Below, in pieces: positions 50,367-58,415 of a DNA stretch of 64,000 bases. Each line of letters starts with the position of its first letter. Within the stretch, counting starts at the first letter, position 1. The position numbers and the translations under genes were made by a program. The DNA lies in contig NZ_CP054587.1 in the NCBI RefSeq assembly GCF_002025255.2, forward strand, positions 1,550,001 through 1,614,000. Reading direction: 5' to 3'. The notes below the pieces were generated by a model, which did no database searches, was not told the DNA's origin, and worked only from the letters and a program-made list of their open reading frames with translations. Source of the stretch: Halolamina sp. CBA1230. GTDB taxonomy: Archaea > Halobacteriota > Halobacteria > Halobacteriales > Haloferacaceae.

Positions 50367-50642
50367 GTGGACCACATCTCCGCGCTGCGCAACATCGAGG
50401 AAGCGTTGCGGGCGTTCGAGGACGGCGAGGCCGACCTGGCGACCACCCAGCGCCGCGTGCAGTCGGTGCTCCAGAGCTACGCCACCGAGTTCGAGGCCGA
50501 GACGCGCCGGCCCTACCGAGCCCACGGCGAGGCGCCGGCCGACGGTGTCGTCGTGGTCGCGCCGGACGCCGAAACCGCCAGCGAGCGCGTCGAGGCGCTC
50601 GCCGACGCCGAGTCGGCGTCGTTCGACGTCGAACCGCTCTGA
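50367..50642 (+). CDS. Conserved small haloarchaeal protein
   Basis: A 91-aa protein from GTG 50367: 'DHISALRNIEEALRAFEDGE', 'ADLATTQRRVQSVLQSYATE', then 'DGVVVVAPDAETASERVEAL'. It has a helical first half and an alternating beta-alpha second half. It begins the run of genes after mcm and is in the same direction. I recall similar proteins next to mcm or HTR-like genes in other haloarchaea, but no function is known. The upstream in-frame ATG at 50337 is less likely, since the conserved start is at 'DHISAL'. Confidence 0.7.
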   Translation: MDHISALRNIEEALRAFEDGEADLATTQRRVQSVLQSYATEFEAETRRPYRAHGEAPADGVVVVAPDAETASERVEALADAESASFDVEPL

Positions 50643-50713
50643 CTGTTCTCACGACTGAAAAGTCGAAAAGGCTTTGTTACCACCGTGTCACGATACAGCA
50701 GAGAGGCACGCCC

Positions 50714-51361
50714 GTGACTGCAACGCAGACCGACGAGACGCTATCCGAACGCTTGACGGGCGCGAACAGCACCCTGCTCCTCACCTCGTCGTTCACCGAC
50801 GAGGAACACTGCGCGGAGCTCCTCAACCCGGACGCCGCTGCCGAGACGAACGTGCTCTGGGTGTCCTACACCAAATCCCCCGACAAACAGCTCCGGCGCT
50901 GGCGCGAACACACCGACGAGCGGCCGGCGGAGATGGGGATGGTGAGCGTCGAGGACTCCACGCGCTCGGTCGCCGCCGAGACCGGGGGGAACGGCGGTCC
51001 CGGGGGCCCGTCGCTTCCGGAGACGAACGCACCCGTCGAGACGGTGAACAGTCCGAACGATCTGACCGGGCTGGGCATCCGTATGACCGAGTTCCTCACC
51101 GACTGGGAGGGGAACGACAACCGAACCGTCGTCTGTTTCGACTCGCTGACCGCGCTGCTGCAGTACGTCGAACTCGAGACCGCCTACGAGTTCCTCCACA
51201 TCGTCACCGGCCGGATGGCCAAGACCGACGCGTTCGCCCACTTCCACATGGATCCCGAGGCCCACGACGACCAGACCGTCGCGATCGTCACGAGCCTGAT
51301 GGACGCAGTCGTCGAGGTCGACGCGAACGGCGAGAGAAGTATCCGGACACGCAAGTCTTAA
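50714..51361 (+). CDS. HTR-like (RecA-fold/DUF835-type) protein
   Basis: A 215-aa protein resembling the haloarchaeal HTR-like family. 'NSTLLLTSSFTDEEHCAELL' and 'ETNVLWVSYTKSPDKQLRRW' form the N-terminal beta-alpha part. A Gly-rich loop ('ETGGNGGPGGP') follows, then a RecA-like core ('RTVVCFDSLTALLQYVELET') and 'DAFAHFHMDPEAHDDQTVAI'. A P-loop lysine is not evident, so ATP binding is unlikely. It starts at GTG 50714. Possibly a signal-coupled regulator; function is unproven. Confidence 0.75.
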   Translation: MTATQTDETLSERLTGANSTLLLTSSFTDEEHCAELLNPDAAAETNVLWVSYTKSPDKQLRRWREHTDERPAEMGMVSVEDSTRSVAAETGGNGGPGGPSLPETNAPVETVNSPNDLTGLGIRMTEFLTDWEGNDNRTVVCFDSLTALLQYVELETAYEFLHIVTGRMAKTDAFAHFHMDPEAHDDQTVAIVTSLMDAVVEVDANGERSIRTRKS

Positions 51362-51386
51362 TTTCCTCAGCGTGTAGCAGCATCCA

Positions 51387-51725
51387 ATGCTGCTGGTCGC
51401 GACGTACTCGAGAGGGGCACGGACGAGTCTGCGGAACGTCTGTCGAAGCCACGAGGGGACCACGGTCCGGCAGTTCGGCCGGGCGGCGCTGCTCGCGGAA
51501 ACGGAGTTCGGGGCGTTTCTCGCCCTCCGCCTGCGGGAGAAACACGGCGACGACGTCCAGATCGAACGCACCGAGCCGCTGAACGAGTTCGCGTCGGTTC
51601 CCGCGCCGGTGCGCGAGGCCGCGACGGCGTACGAGTCCCGGGACCACCGGAGCACGCCGTATCCGAAGTTCGCGGCCGGCACCGACCACCCCGATCCCGG
51701 AGCGATGCAGGATCGGGAGCTCTGA
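51387..51725 (+). CDS. Conserved haloarchaeal protein of the post-mcm cluster
   Basis: A 112-aa protein: 'LLVATYSRGARTSLRNVCRS', 'GRAALLAETEFGAFLALRLR' and 'RTEPLNEFASVPAPVREAAT', ending in a Pro/Asp-rich tail. It looks like a compact alpha/beta domain. Its TGA overlaps the next gene's ATG by one base (TGATG), and it starts 25 nt after the HTR-like gene, so it belongs to that operon. Family unnamed to me. Confidence 0.72.
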   Translation: MLLVATYSRGARTSLRNVCRSHEGTTVRQFGRAALLAETEFGAFLALRLREKHGDDVQIERTEPLNEFASVPAPVREAATAYESRDHRSTPYPKFAAGTDHPDPGAMQDREL

Positions 51726-52555
51726 TGCGGGTCGTCGCGGAGGGCGGGGAGCGAACAGTCGCCGACGGCCGCGCGGTCGACCTCCGGGAGATGTCGTACT
51801 CGCCGGAGACGGTCCGGACGGCGATACGGAACGAGAGCACGGTGCTGGCGGTCGACTGTCCAACCCCGTCGCGGTGGTGGGAGCAGCTCGGCACCCCGGA
51901 CGACGACACCGAAGCGCTCTCCCGGATCGTCGCCGCCGCACGCTCCCGAGGCCACCGACCGCCCGTCGAACGCGCGCTGGCTGCCGCGGAGCGAGAGCTG
52001 CAGAAGCTCACGGTCGAGGAAGTCGACACCACCTCGACGCGTCGGCGCCTCGCCGAGGCCGGGACCGAGGTCGAACGTCTCCGAGAGGCGGTCGCGAGCG
52101 CGCGCGGCCGGCTCCAGAGCCGCCAGGAGATGGACGCCGACACGACCGACGCCGAGGCGGCGCTCGGGGACGCCACCCGGCAGCTCTCGGAGGCCGAGAC
52201 CGAGCGCGTCGCCGCCGAACAGGCCCACGAGGCCGCACAGCGCCGCGCACGCGAGGCTCGTAAGACCCGCGAACGACGGCTCGAACTGCAGGACCGCGTC
52301 GCCAACCGTCGGCAGGAAGCCCGACGCGCGCTGGTGGAGGCGGTCGACGACGCGTTCGCGGCCGCCGTCGACGCCGTCCCGGGCGATACAACGCTCTCGA
52401 CTGACCCACTGGATGTCGAAGATGACGAGGTGACAGCGGCGCTCGCGGCGGTCCGGATCGCCGATCTCCGTGCGCCCGTCGTCGACGCGACGGGGCGGTT
52501 CGACAGCGCGGCGGCGGCCGCGGACGCGCTCGACGCAGCCGTGATCCGACTCTGA
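51725..52555 (+). CDS. Coiled-coil protein of the post-mcm cluster
   Basis: A 276-aa protein. The first about 75 residues make a small globular domain ('GGERTVADGRAVDLREMSYS', 'TVLAVDCPTPSRWWEQLGTP'). Residues about 90-220 are an uninterrupted charged coiled coil ('VERLREAVASARGRLQSRQE', 'QAHEAAQRRAREARKTRERR'), and the end is a small helical domain ('FAAAVDAVPGDTT'). This may be an SMC-like dimerising scaffold working with the MinD ATPase downstream. Translationally coupled to the preceding gene. No enzyme motif. Confidence 0.75.
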   Translation: MRVVAEGGERTVADGRAVDLREMSYSPETVRTAIRNESTVLAVDCPTPSRWWEQLGTPDDDTEALSRIVAAARSRGHRPPVERALAAAERELQKLTVEEVDTTSTRRRLAEAGTEVERLREAVASARGRLQSRQEMDADTTDAEAALGDATRQLSEAETERVAAEQAHEAAQRRAREARKTRERRLELQDRVANRRQEARRALVEAVDDAFAAAVDAVPGDTTLSTDPLDVEDDEVTAALAAVRIADLRAPVVDATGRFDSAAAAADALDAAVIRL

Positions 52556-52592
52556 CCGCGACCTTTTGGCGGAGTACGCAGCACTCCCACAG

Positions 52593-53318
52593 ATGGATAT
52601 CGACTGGACACAGGAGTCCGTTGCAGGGGTGACGCTGGTCCGCGCACGCCTCCGGAACGAGCGCGCGACCGACCGCCGAGTCAGTCTGCGGAACCGGCTC
52701 GACGGGCCCGTGCTCCCGCCACGTCGGCACGGCACGCCCGAAGCCGGCTGGGATCGCGGGGGCGTGACGACGGTCGTCCCCGCCGGCGACACCGTCGCGC
52801 TGGGGTACGCCTGTCCGGCAGCGACCGCCGAGCCCCCCGTAACTGTCGAGGAGGTCGACCCCGCCGACGGGAGTACGAGCGACAGTACGCCCGAAGCCGC
52901 CGTCCGTGATCTCGGCGATCACCGGCCGCCGCGGGCGGTGCTGGGCGGCGAGAACGACGGCGGGCGGAGGGAGCCGACTGAGTCGGACCCTCGATGCCCG
53001 ACGTCCGACGACGTTCCGAACGCGCCCGACGAACGCCAGAAACCCCAACGCTCGGCCTCGCTCCCCGACGACGCCGAGTCGCTCCTCGACCGGTACCGGA
53101 CGCGGATCCGGACCGCCGAGGCGCTGAACGCCGCCGGGATCGTCGAGGCGACCACGCTGCTGGACGCGAACGGCGGCCTCGGGGGCGTGGAATCGCTCGC
53201 GGTCGGCCTCGACGCCGACGCGCGGGAGCTTCGGACGGTGGCGCGGCTTGCGGACGCGCTGGCCGACCGCGCGGTGGCGACCGCCCCGCCGACCGACGCA
53301 CTCCGGAGGCTGTCGTGA
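52593..53318 (+). CDS. Conserved two-domain protein of the post-mcm cluster
   Basis: A 241-aa protein. The N-terminal half is a beta-sandwich-like domain: 'DIDWTQESVAGVTLVRARLR', 'TDRRVSLRNRLDGPVLPPRR' and 'TTVVPAGDTVALGYACPAAT'. A disordered acidic linker follows. The end is helical: 'LLDRYRTRIRTAEALNAAGI' and 'VGLDADARELRTVARLADAL'. Its TGA overlaps the MinD GTG (GTGA), so these two proteins are probably made in fixed ratio and may interact. ATG 52593 is chosen at 'MDIDWTQES'. Confidence 0.75.
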   Translation: MDIDWTQESVAGVTLVRARLRNERATDRRVSLRNRLDGPVLPPRRHGTPEAGWDRGGVTTVVPAGDTVALGYACPAATAEPPVTVEEVDPADGSTSDSTPEAAVRDLGDHRPPRAVLGGENDGGRREPTESDPRCPTSDDVPNAPDERQKPQRSASLPDDAESLLDRYRTRIRTAEALNAAGIVEATTLLDANGGLGGVESLAVGLDADARELRTVARLADALADRAVATAPPTDALRRLS

Positions 53319-53971
53319 TCCTGGCGGTCGCGAGCGGAAAAGGCGGCGTCGGGAAGTCGACGGTCGCGTACAACCTCGCGGCCGCGCTGGACGCGATCGT
53401 CGTCGACGGCGACCTCGGGATGGCGAACCTCCCGGCCGACCGCGGGCCGACGCTGCACGACGTCCTGGCCGGGCGCGCCGACCCACAGGAGGCCGTCCAG
53501 GCGGGGCCCGTGACCGTGCTCCCCTGTGGCCGCTCGCTGGCGGGCGCCCGCGCGGCCGACGTGTCGAACCTAGGCGACGCGCTGGCTCCGGTCGAACGCG
53601 AGCACGGAACCGTCGTGATCGACTGCCCCGCCGGACTGCGCGCGGACGTGGGCGTGCCGCTGGCGGTCGCTGACGCCGCCGTCGTCGTCGCCGCGCCGGA
53701 GCCGTTCGCGCTCGCGGACGCGCTCCGCACCCGGGAGCTGGCCCGGGAACTCGACGCGCCGCTGTCGGCCGTGGCGCTGAACAGGGTGGTCGACGACCCG
53801 CCGACGCCGACGGTCCGCTCGGCGCTCGGCGCGCCCGTGGCGTCGATCCCGGCCGACCCGCGGCTCGGCCGCTCGATCGAGGCCGAGGAGCCGGTCGTCG
53901 ACGCCGCGCCGGCGAGCGAACCCGCGGCCGCGGTCTCGTCGCTGGCGGCGCAGGTCGAACGGAACAGTTGA
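53315..53971 (+). CDS. MinD/ParA-family ATPase
   Basis: A 218-aa SIMIBI ATPase with a deviant Walker A 'ASGKGGVGKSTVAYNLAAAL' complete with both lysines, 'VVDGDLGMANLPADRG' as the switch region and 'GTVVIDCPAGLRADVGVPLA' as Walker B. It is short and lacks an obvious C-terminal membrane-targeting helix. Archaeal MinD homologues place chemotaxis and motility proteins at poles; this member's cargo is unknown. GTG 53315 overlaps the previous stop. It ends 18 nt before the convergent tfb end. Confidence 0.9.
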   Translation: MILAVASGKGGVGKSTVAYNLAAALDAIVVDGDLGMANLPADRGPTLHDVLAGRADPQEAVQAGPVTVLPCGRSLAGARAADVSNLGDALAPVEREHGTVVIDCPAGLRADVGVPLAVADAAVVVAAPEPFALADALRTRELARELDAPLSAVALNRVVDDPPTPTVRSALGAPVASIPADPRLGRSIEAEEPVVDAAPASEPAAAVSSLAAQVERNS

Positions 53972-53989
53972 TTCGAGAAAGCCGCGGGG

Positions 53990-54844
53990 TCAGTCCTGTA
54001 GCGCCTGATACGTCGTCCGAACGGTGACAGACGTCACGTCGGCCACGGCGGCGGCCTCGGCCTGCGTGACCGTCTCGTTCTCGCGTCGGGCAGCGAGGTA
54101 GAGCGCGCCCGCCGCGACGCCGCCGGGGTTGCGCCCGTTGGCGTGACCCGACTCGACCGCTTCCTCCGCGAGGTCGCGGGCGCGCCGGCGGACCGCCTGC
54201 CCGAGGTCGAGTTCGCTGGCGAAGCGCGCGACGAACTCCGCGGGCTCGGCCGCCGAGACGGGCAGTCCGAGTTCGCGGTTCATCGCATCGTAGGCCGCAC
54301 GGTGTTCGTCGGCGGTGGCTTTCGCCGCGTCGAGCACCTCCGCAGTCGTGCGAGAGACGCCCGCGACCCGGCAAGCGGCGTACACCGCCGCGCTGGCGAA
54401 CCCCTCGATCGAGCGCCCGCGCAGCAGGTCCTCGTTCTGTGCGGACTCGAACAGCGAACAGGACTGGTCGCGGATGCGGTCGGGGAGTTCGAGCGCCCCC
54501 ATCAGCCGTCGGATCTCGGTGAACCCGTACACCTGATTGCGCTCGCGCTTCGAGCGGATCTGCGTCCGGCGGTGCTGACGGCGCAGGCGGGACCACTTGC
54601 GGTTCTTCCCGCGGCCGTCGCGCCCGATCTCCGTCGAGAGCCCCCGGTCGTGGCGGGAGCGAGTGAGCGGGGCGCCACACCGCGCAGGGTTGCGGTCGTC
54701 GTCCTCGAAGCTCCGCCATTCGGGGCCGCGGTCGAGCCGGTCCGTCGAGACGATCAGCCCGCAGCTCGCACAGACCGTCTCGTCGCCGTCGGCGGTCAGT
54801 CTCCCGTCGCATTCCGGACATCCCGTAGAGCGCGTCGTGCTCAT
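53990..54844 (-). CDS. tfb: Transcription initiation factor IIB
   Basis: A 284-aa TFB that brings RNA polymerase to TBP-bound promoters. Zinc ribbon 'CPECDGRLTADGDETVCASC' is at residues 9-28. The B-reader/linker 'WRSFEDDDRNPARCGAPLTR' follows, with 'GLSTEIGRDGRGK'. Two cyclin-like repeats start about 'FTEIRRLMGALELPDRIRDQ' and 'SAAEPAEFVARFASELDLGQ'. Haloarchaea have many TFBs with different promoter sets; this one cannot be ranked. ATG 54842-54844, with a TACATAAAC element about 25-30 nt before it. Confidence 0.94.
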   Translation of the reverse strand: MSTTRSTGCPECDGRLTADGDETVCASCGLIVSTDRLDRGPEWRSFEDDDRNPARCGAPLTRSRHDRGLSTEIGRDGRGKNRKWSRLRRQHRRTQIRSKRERNQVYGFTEIRRLMGALELPDRIRDQSCSLFESAQNEDLLRGRSIEGFASAAVYAACRVAGVSRTTAEVLDAAKATADEHRAAYDAMNRELGLPVSAAEPAEFVARFASELDLGQAVRRRARDLAEEAVESGHANGRNPGGVAAGALYLAARRENETVTQAEAAAVADVTSVTVRTTYQALQD

Positions 54845-55013
54845 ACTCGAAGATCGGTCCCGATCGGATACATAAACCCGGGTGGTTCCGGGGGTTTCGG
54901 AGCCGATCCCGTCCGTCGAACGTACCGATTATCGGTACGTTCTCTGGCCGGCTCAGACAGATGATAGTTCAATAGCAGAAACGTTTAAACTATATCCCGA
55001 AGAACGGTCGCGT

Positions 55014-55511
55014 ATGACGCTCGAGGAGATCGCCGCCGGCATCGAGGTGACCGCCGAGCAGGAGGCCCGCGGCGTCGCCGCCGTCGACGAGACGGGCGAG
55101 GTGCTGGTCGAGCGCCTCCGTCCCCACGCTGGGGCGCTTCCCTGTACGCCGGAGGCGGCGGCGACGGTCGTCGAGACCCACGCGGCCGGGACGAGCGTCG
55201 GCAAGAGCGCACGCGAGGCCGGGGTCGCACCCGTGACGGCCGCGAAGGCGCTGCACCGCTGTGGCGTCTCGGGCGTGACGCCGCTGTCGCCGATGGCCCG
55301 CGAGATCGTCCGTAACTGGCAGGCCGGCGAACTCTCCCGTGCCGAGGCGCTCGAACTGACCGGCGCGAGCGAGGCGGAGTTCGCGCTGGGGAGCTACATC
55401 GAGAGCCACGACCCCGACCCGGAGCTGTCGGCCGCGGTCGCGGACGTCGGGAGCCCCACGGACGACGACCCGCTGGCCGACGCGGTCGGCGACGTCGACG
55501 AACTGTTCTAG
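55014..55511 (+). CDS. HTH-containing conserved haloarchaeal protein
   Basis: A 165-aa protein: 'TLEEIAAGIEVTAEQEARGV' at the start, a Cys-containing helical middle 'RPHAGALPCTPEAAATVVET', a HTH-like 'TSVGKSAREAGVAPVTAAKA' and 'REIVRNWQAGELSRAEALEL', and an acidic end. ATG 55014 follows a clear GTTTAAACTATAT box at 54982-54994, which supports a start there. It converges by 4 nt with the ParA-like gene. Probably DNA-binding; target unknown. Confidence 0.75.
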   Translation: MTLEEIAAGIEVTAEQEARGVAAVDETGEVLVERLRPHAGALPCTPEAAATVVETHAAGTSVGKSAREAGVAPVTAAKALHRCGVSGVTPLSPMAREIVRNWQAGELSRAEALELTGASEAEFALGSYIESHDPDPELSAAVADVGSPTDDDPLADAVGDVDELF

Positions 55512-56287
55512 TCGCGCAGCGAGTCCACCGCCTCCACCAGTCCGCCCTCCGCGAGCGGCAGATCGAGCTCACGGTCGAGAACGGCGTCGGCAGCGACGGC
55601 GAGCGCGTCGACTCCCGCCTCGGTCTCGAGGCCGGCGGGCGTCCCCGCGTCGAACTGGGGGAGCACCGCGTCGGCGTCGTTCTCGGGGAACGCCGCCGCG
55701 CCCGTGCGGTCGACCGCGACCACCGCGTCAGCGCTCGTCTCGACGTCCTGCAGGCGACCGCGGAGCATCTGCGCCGCGTCGACCCCACGTTCCGAGGCCG
55801 GAGTGACGACGGCGACCCGTTCGGCGGCCGTGACGGCCGCGACCGCCGGGTTGGAACCCAGCGGCGGCGTGTCGACCAGCACGCGGTCGAACTCGCTCGC
55901 CGCCTCGTCGATCCGGCGTTCCAGTTCCTGAGCGGCCTCGGCTGTCTTCGCCCGTGCGAGTCGCTCGAACGGCGCCCGAGCCGGGAGGCAGGCGATCCGC
56001 CCCGGCTCGGGGAGTTCGTCCGTATCGAGCGCGGCGCGCTCGGCGTCCGGTTCGTACTCGACCAGCGCCTCGGCGAGCGGTCGGTCGCCCCCGTCGGTGA
56101 CGAGTTCGGTCATGTCAGGGTCGATCCGCCCCGAGAAGTGGCGGGCGAGCCCCTGCATGTCGTAGGCGGCGTCGACGACCGCCACGTCCTCACCGGCCGC
56201 CGCGAGTGCGCCAGCGAGTTCGAGACACGTTCGGGTCGTCCCTGTGCCGCCGGCCGCGCCGACCAGCGCCGCAGTCGTTGCCGACAT
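55508..56287 (-). CDS. ParA/MinD-like protein with degenerate P-loop
   Basis: A 259-aa protein with the ParA/MinD fold: 'ALVGAAGGTGTTRTCLELAG' at the Walker A position, 'EDVAVVDAAYDMQGLARHFS' at the switch and 'FDRVLVDTPPLGSNPAVAAV' at Walker B. The canonical KGGxGK(T/S) is replaced by AAGGTGTTR: both lysines are gone and Thr/Arg stand in their place. ATP binding is thus doubtful or altered. It may serve as a pseudo-ATPase partner to the MinD at 53.3 kb. ATG 56285-56287. Confidence 0.85.
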   Translation of the reverse strand: MSATTAALVGAAGGTGTTRTCLELAGALAAAGEDVAVVDAAYDMQGLARHFSGRIDPDMTELVTDGGDRPLAEALVEYEPDAERAALDTDELPEPGRIACLPARAPFERLARAKTAEAAQELERRIDEAASEFDRVLVDTPPLGSNPAVAAVTAAERVAVVTPASERGVDAAQMLRGRLQDVETSADAVVAVDRTGAAAFPENDADAVLPQFDAGTPAGLETEAGVDALAVAADAVLDRELDLPLAEGGLVEAVDSLRD

Positions 56288-56345
56288 ACGCTTCGTTTCC
56301 CACGGTCCGATTGAAAAACTCTGTGTCGCCGCGTGAATCGAAGCG

Positions 56346-56768
56346 CTACCGCTCGCGTACCGCTTCGGCGATCTCGTCGAGTTCGTCCTCGGATGGCTGC
56401 TCGCTGCTGGGGTTGATCGCGTGGAACGGGCCGCCGCCGTCGCCCTCGAACCGCGGAACGAGATGGACGTGCGTGTGGGGCACCTCCTGGCCCGCCGCCT
56501 CGCCGTCGTTGATCCCGATCGAGACCGCGTCGGCGTCGACGGCGTCCTCGACGGCCGCGGAGAGGTCGTGGACCGCGTCGAACAGGTCGGCGGCCTCGTC
56601 GCCCGGGATCTCGTTCAGGCGCCCGTAATGCTGCTTGGGCACGACGAGGGTGTGCCCGGGCGCGAGCGGGTTCGCGTCGAGGAACGCGACGGCGTGGTTG
56701 GTCTCTCTCACGATCCGGCCAGGGATGTCGCCGGCGACGATGCTACAGAAGATGCAGTCCTCGCTCAT
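56346..56768 (-). CDS. HIT-family nucleotide hydrolase
   Basis: A 140-aa histidine-triad protein. The N-terminus 'DCIFCSIVAGDIPGRIVRET' and catalytic triad 'PHTHVHLVPRF' are both standard for the HinT/HIT branch, which removes AMP from phosphoramidates and dinucleotides. 'PLAPGHTLVVPKQHYGRLNE' is the nucleotide-binding strand. The C-terminus is acidic and longer than HinT. ATG 56766-56768. Gene order with the UDG and Prs genes upstream suggests nucleotide housekeeping. Confidence 0.93.
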   Translation of the reverse strand: MSEDCIFCSIVAGDIPGRIVRETNHAVAFLDANPLAPGHTLVVPKQHYGRLNEIPGDEAADLFDAVHDLSAAVEDAVDADAVSIGINDGEAAGQEVPHTHVHLVPRFEGDGGGPFHAINPSSEQPSEDELDEIAEAVRER

Positions 56769-56810
56769 ACACGGCCGTTGGGTTCGTCGGGGTATGAAGA
56801 TAATGGCGCC

Positions 56811-57491
56811 TCAGCCCTCCACCGCCGCGTCGAGCACCGTGCGCAGATCGTCGAGGTACGCCTCGCGGTCGTACCCGAGCCGCGAGAGCCAGACGTCCCG
56901 GTAGGCGGGGTGGAGGATCGGCACGAGCATCACGTCCAGCGAGTCGAGACGGACCGGTTCGAGCACGCTGTCCACGAACCCGTCGACCGTCCGGTCCTCG
57001 AACGCGAGCATCGACGCCGCGGCGTGTTTACCCGTGGCGACGACGGCGTCGGGGTCGACGTGGTCGATCTCCGTCCGGAGGTGGTCTCGGCAGTTCTCCC
57101 GCTCCGCAGCCGTCGGTTCACGGTTGGTCGATGGGTCGTCCGGATCGGCCGGGAAACACTTCACCGCGTTCGTGAAGAACGCGTCCGGGTAGCCCACCGC
57201 GGCCATCGTCTCCCGAATCCGTCGCCCGGAGTGCTGGGCGGTGTAGGCGAGGCCGGTCCAGTTCCCGCCCCGCCACTTGTCGGACGCCGGCGATGGTCGG
57301 CCGGCGTCGGAGCAGTCGGCGTCCGGTATGCCCGCGCCGGGCGCCTCGCCGACGACGAGCACCTCGGCGTCTTCGGGGCCGTTCCCCCACGCGATCCGGT
57401 TCCGGCAGGCCGCGAGGTCGGGACAACGTTCACAGCCCGGTTCGAGCACGAGCGCCGAGTCCGGGTCCGGGAACGCGGGGTCGTCGGCCAT
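56811..57491 (-). CDS. Uracil-DNA glycosylase superfamily protein (Fe-S type)
   Basis: A 226-aa protein of the UDG superfamily, nearest the family 4/5 group with a 4Fe-4S cluster: 'CERCPDLAACR' near the N-terminus and a later Cys pair ('VKCFPAD', 'ENCRDHL'). Motif 1 is 'VLVVGEAPGAGIPD'. 'NWTGLAYTAQHSGRRIRETM', 'AFFTNAVKCFP' and the final 'LVPILHPAYRDVWLSR' (motif 2) complete the active site. It should remove uracil from DNA after cytosine deamination. ATG 57489-57491, and it is separated from prs by just 2 nt. Confidence 0.88.
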   Translation of the reverse strand: MADDPAFPDPDSALVLEPGCERCPDLAACRNRIAWGNGPEDAEVLVVGEAPGAGIPDADCSDAGRPSPASDKWRGGNWTGLAYTAQHSGRRIRETMAAVGYPDAFFTNAVKCFPADPDDPSTNREPTAAERENCRDHLRTEIDHVDPDAVVATGKHAAASMLAFEDRTVDGFVDSVLEPVRLDSLDVMLVPILHPAYRDVWLSRLGYDREAYLDDLRTVLDAAVEG

Positions 57492-57493
57492 CC

Positions 57494-58360
57494 TCAGACC
57501 AGATCCGCGAGCAGCGGCGCGACCGACACCGTCGACACGTCGCGCTCGACCGTGTCGGTGCCCCAGATGCCCGCGAGGCCGGCCCGCTCCAGTTTCGTCC
57601 GGGCGTTGCCGACCAGCAGCGGGTGGACACAGACGACGAACGCCCGCCCCACGTCGCGGCCGTGGAGCGCGTCGATCGCCTCGCTCATCGTCGATCCCGT
57701 GGCGATCATGTCGTCGACGAGCACGACGTCCCGGCCCGCCACGTCGGCGTTGCCCGGCGAGACCTCGACGTCGCCGGTGTCGTAGTCCCGCTCCTTCTCG
57801 AAGTAGTCCGCGTCGCCCTCGCCGTAGGCGTCCCGGGCGCGCTCGGCGATGTCGATCGCCCCCTCGTCGGGCGCGACGAACACCGGTTCGTCGAGGTCGT
57901 CGGGCAGCGGTTCGGCCAGCCGCGGCGCGCCCTCGACGACCTCGCAGGGTACGTCGAAGAAGTCGGTCACCGCCGGCTCGTGGGGAGAGACCAGGACGAC
58001 ACGATCGGTGCCAGTCGAGATCGCGCGAGCCACCGCGCGGGCCGAGATCGGCTGTCCCGGTTTGAACGCCTCGTCCTGCCGGCCGTACCCCATGTAGGGG
58101 AGCACCGTCGTCACCTCGCTCGCGCCGGCCTCGCGGGCAGCGTCCTGTAGTTGGAGCAGTTCGAGGTGGGCGTCGCTTGTGAGCGTCGACGCGACGACGA
58201 CCGCGTGCTCGTCCGCCAGCGCGTCCGCGTCGGCATCGGCCACCGCCGCGCAGAGTTCACCGTCCGGGAATCGGTCGTAGCGCACGCTCGCGAGGTCGTG
58301 GTCGGTCGCCGCCGCCAGTCGCGCCGCGAGCGACTGGGAGTGCGAGCCCGGGAGTATCAT
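57494..58360 (-). CDS. prs: Ribose-phosphate diphosphokinase
   Basis: Makes PRPP from ribose-5-phosphate and ATP for nucleotide, His and other syntheses. The 288-aa enzyme is the archaeal (class III-like) type. 'LPGSHSQSLAARLAAATDHD' starts it, 'YDRFPDGELCAAVADAD' follows, and the flexible loop 'MGYGRQDEAFKPGQPISARA' gives catalytic residues. The PRPP loop is 'DVVLVDDMIATGSTM'. ATG 58358-58360. It runs into the UDG gene, so both are likely on one transcript. Confidence 0.95.
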   Translation of the reverse strand: MILPGSHSQSLAARLAAATDHDLASVRYDRFPDGELCAAVADADADALADEHAVVVASTLTSDAHLELLQLQDAAREAGASEVTTVLPYMGYGRQDEAFKPGQPISARAVARAISTGTDRVVLVSPHEPAVTDFFDVPCEVVEGAPRLAEPLPDDLDEPVFVAPDEGAIDIAERARDAYGEGDADYFEKERDYDTGDVEVSPGNADVAGRDVVLVDDMIATGSTMSEAIDALHGRDVGRAFVVCVHPLLVGNARTKLERAGLAGIWGTDTVERDVSTVSVAPLLADLV

Positions 58361-58415
58361 GGCCGAGGCTCGCGCCCCCGCCGGTAAACACGTTTCCGTT
58401 GGCCGTGACCTCGCG

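Noticed and set aside
52008-54821. 937-codon minus-strand frame across several genes
   Set aside because: Shadow of plus-strand genes with Arg/Pro/Ser-rich peptide; the real tfb lies in another frame.
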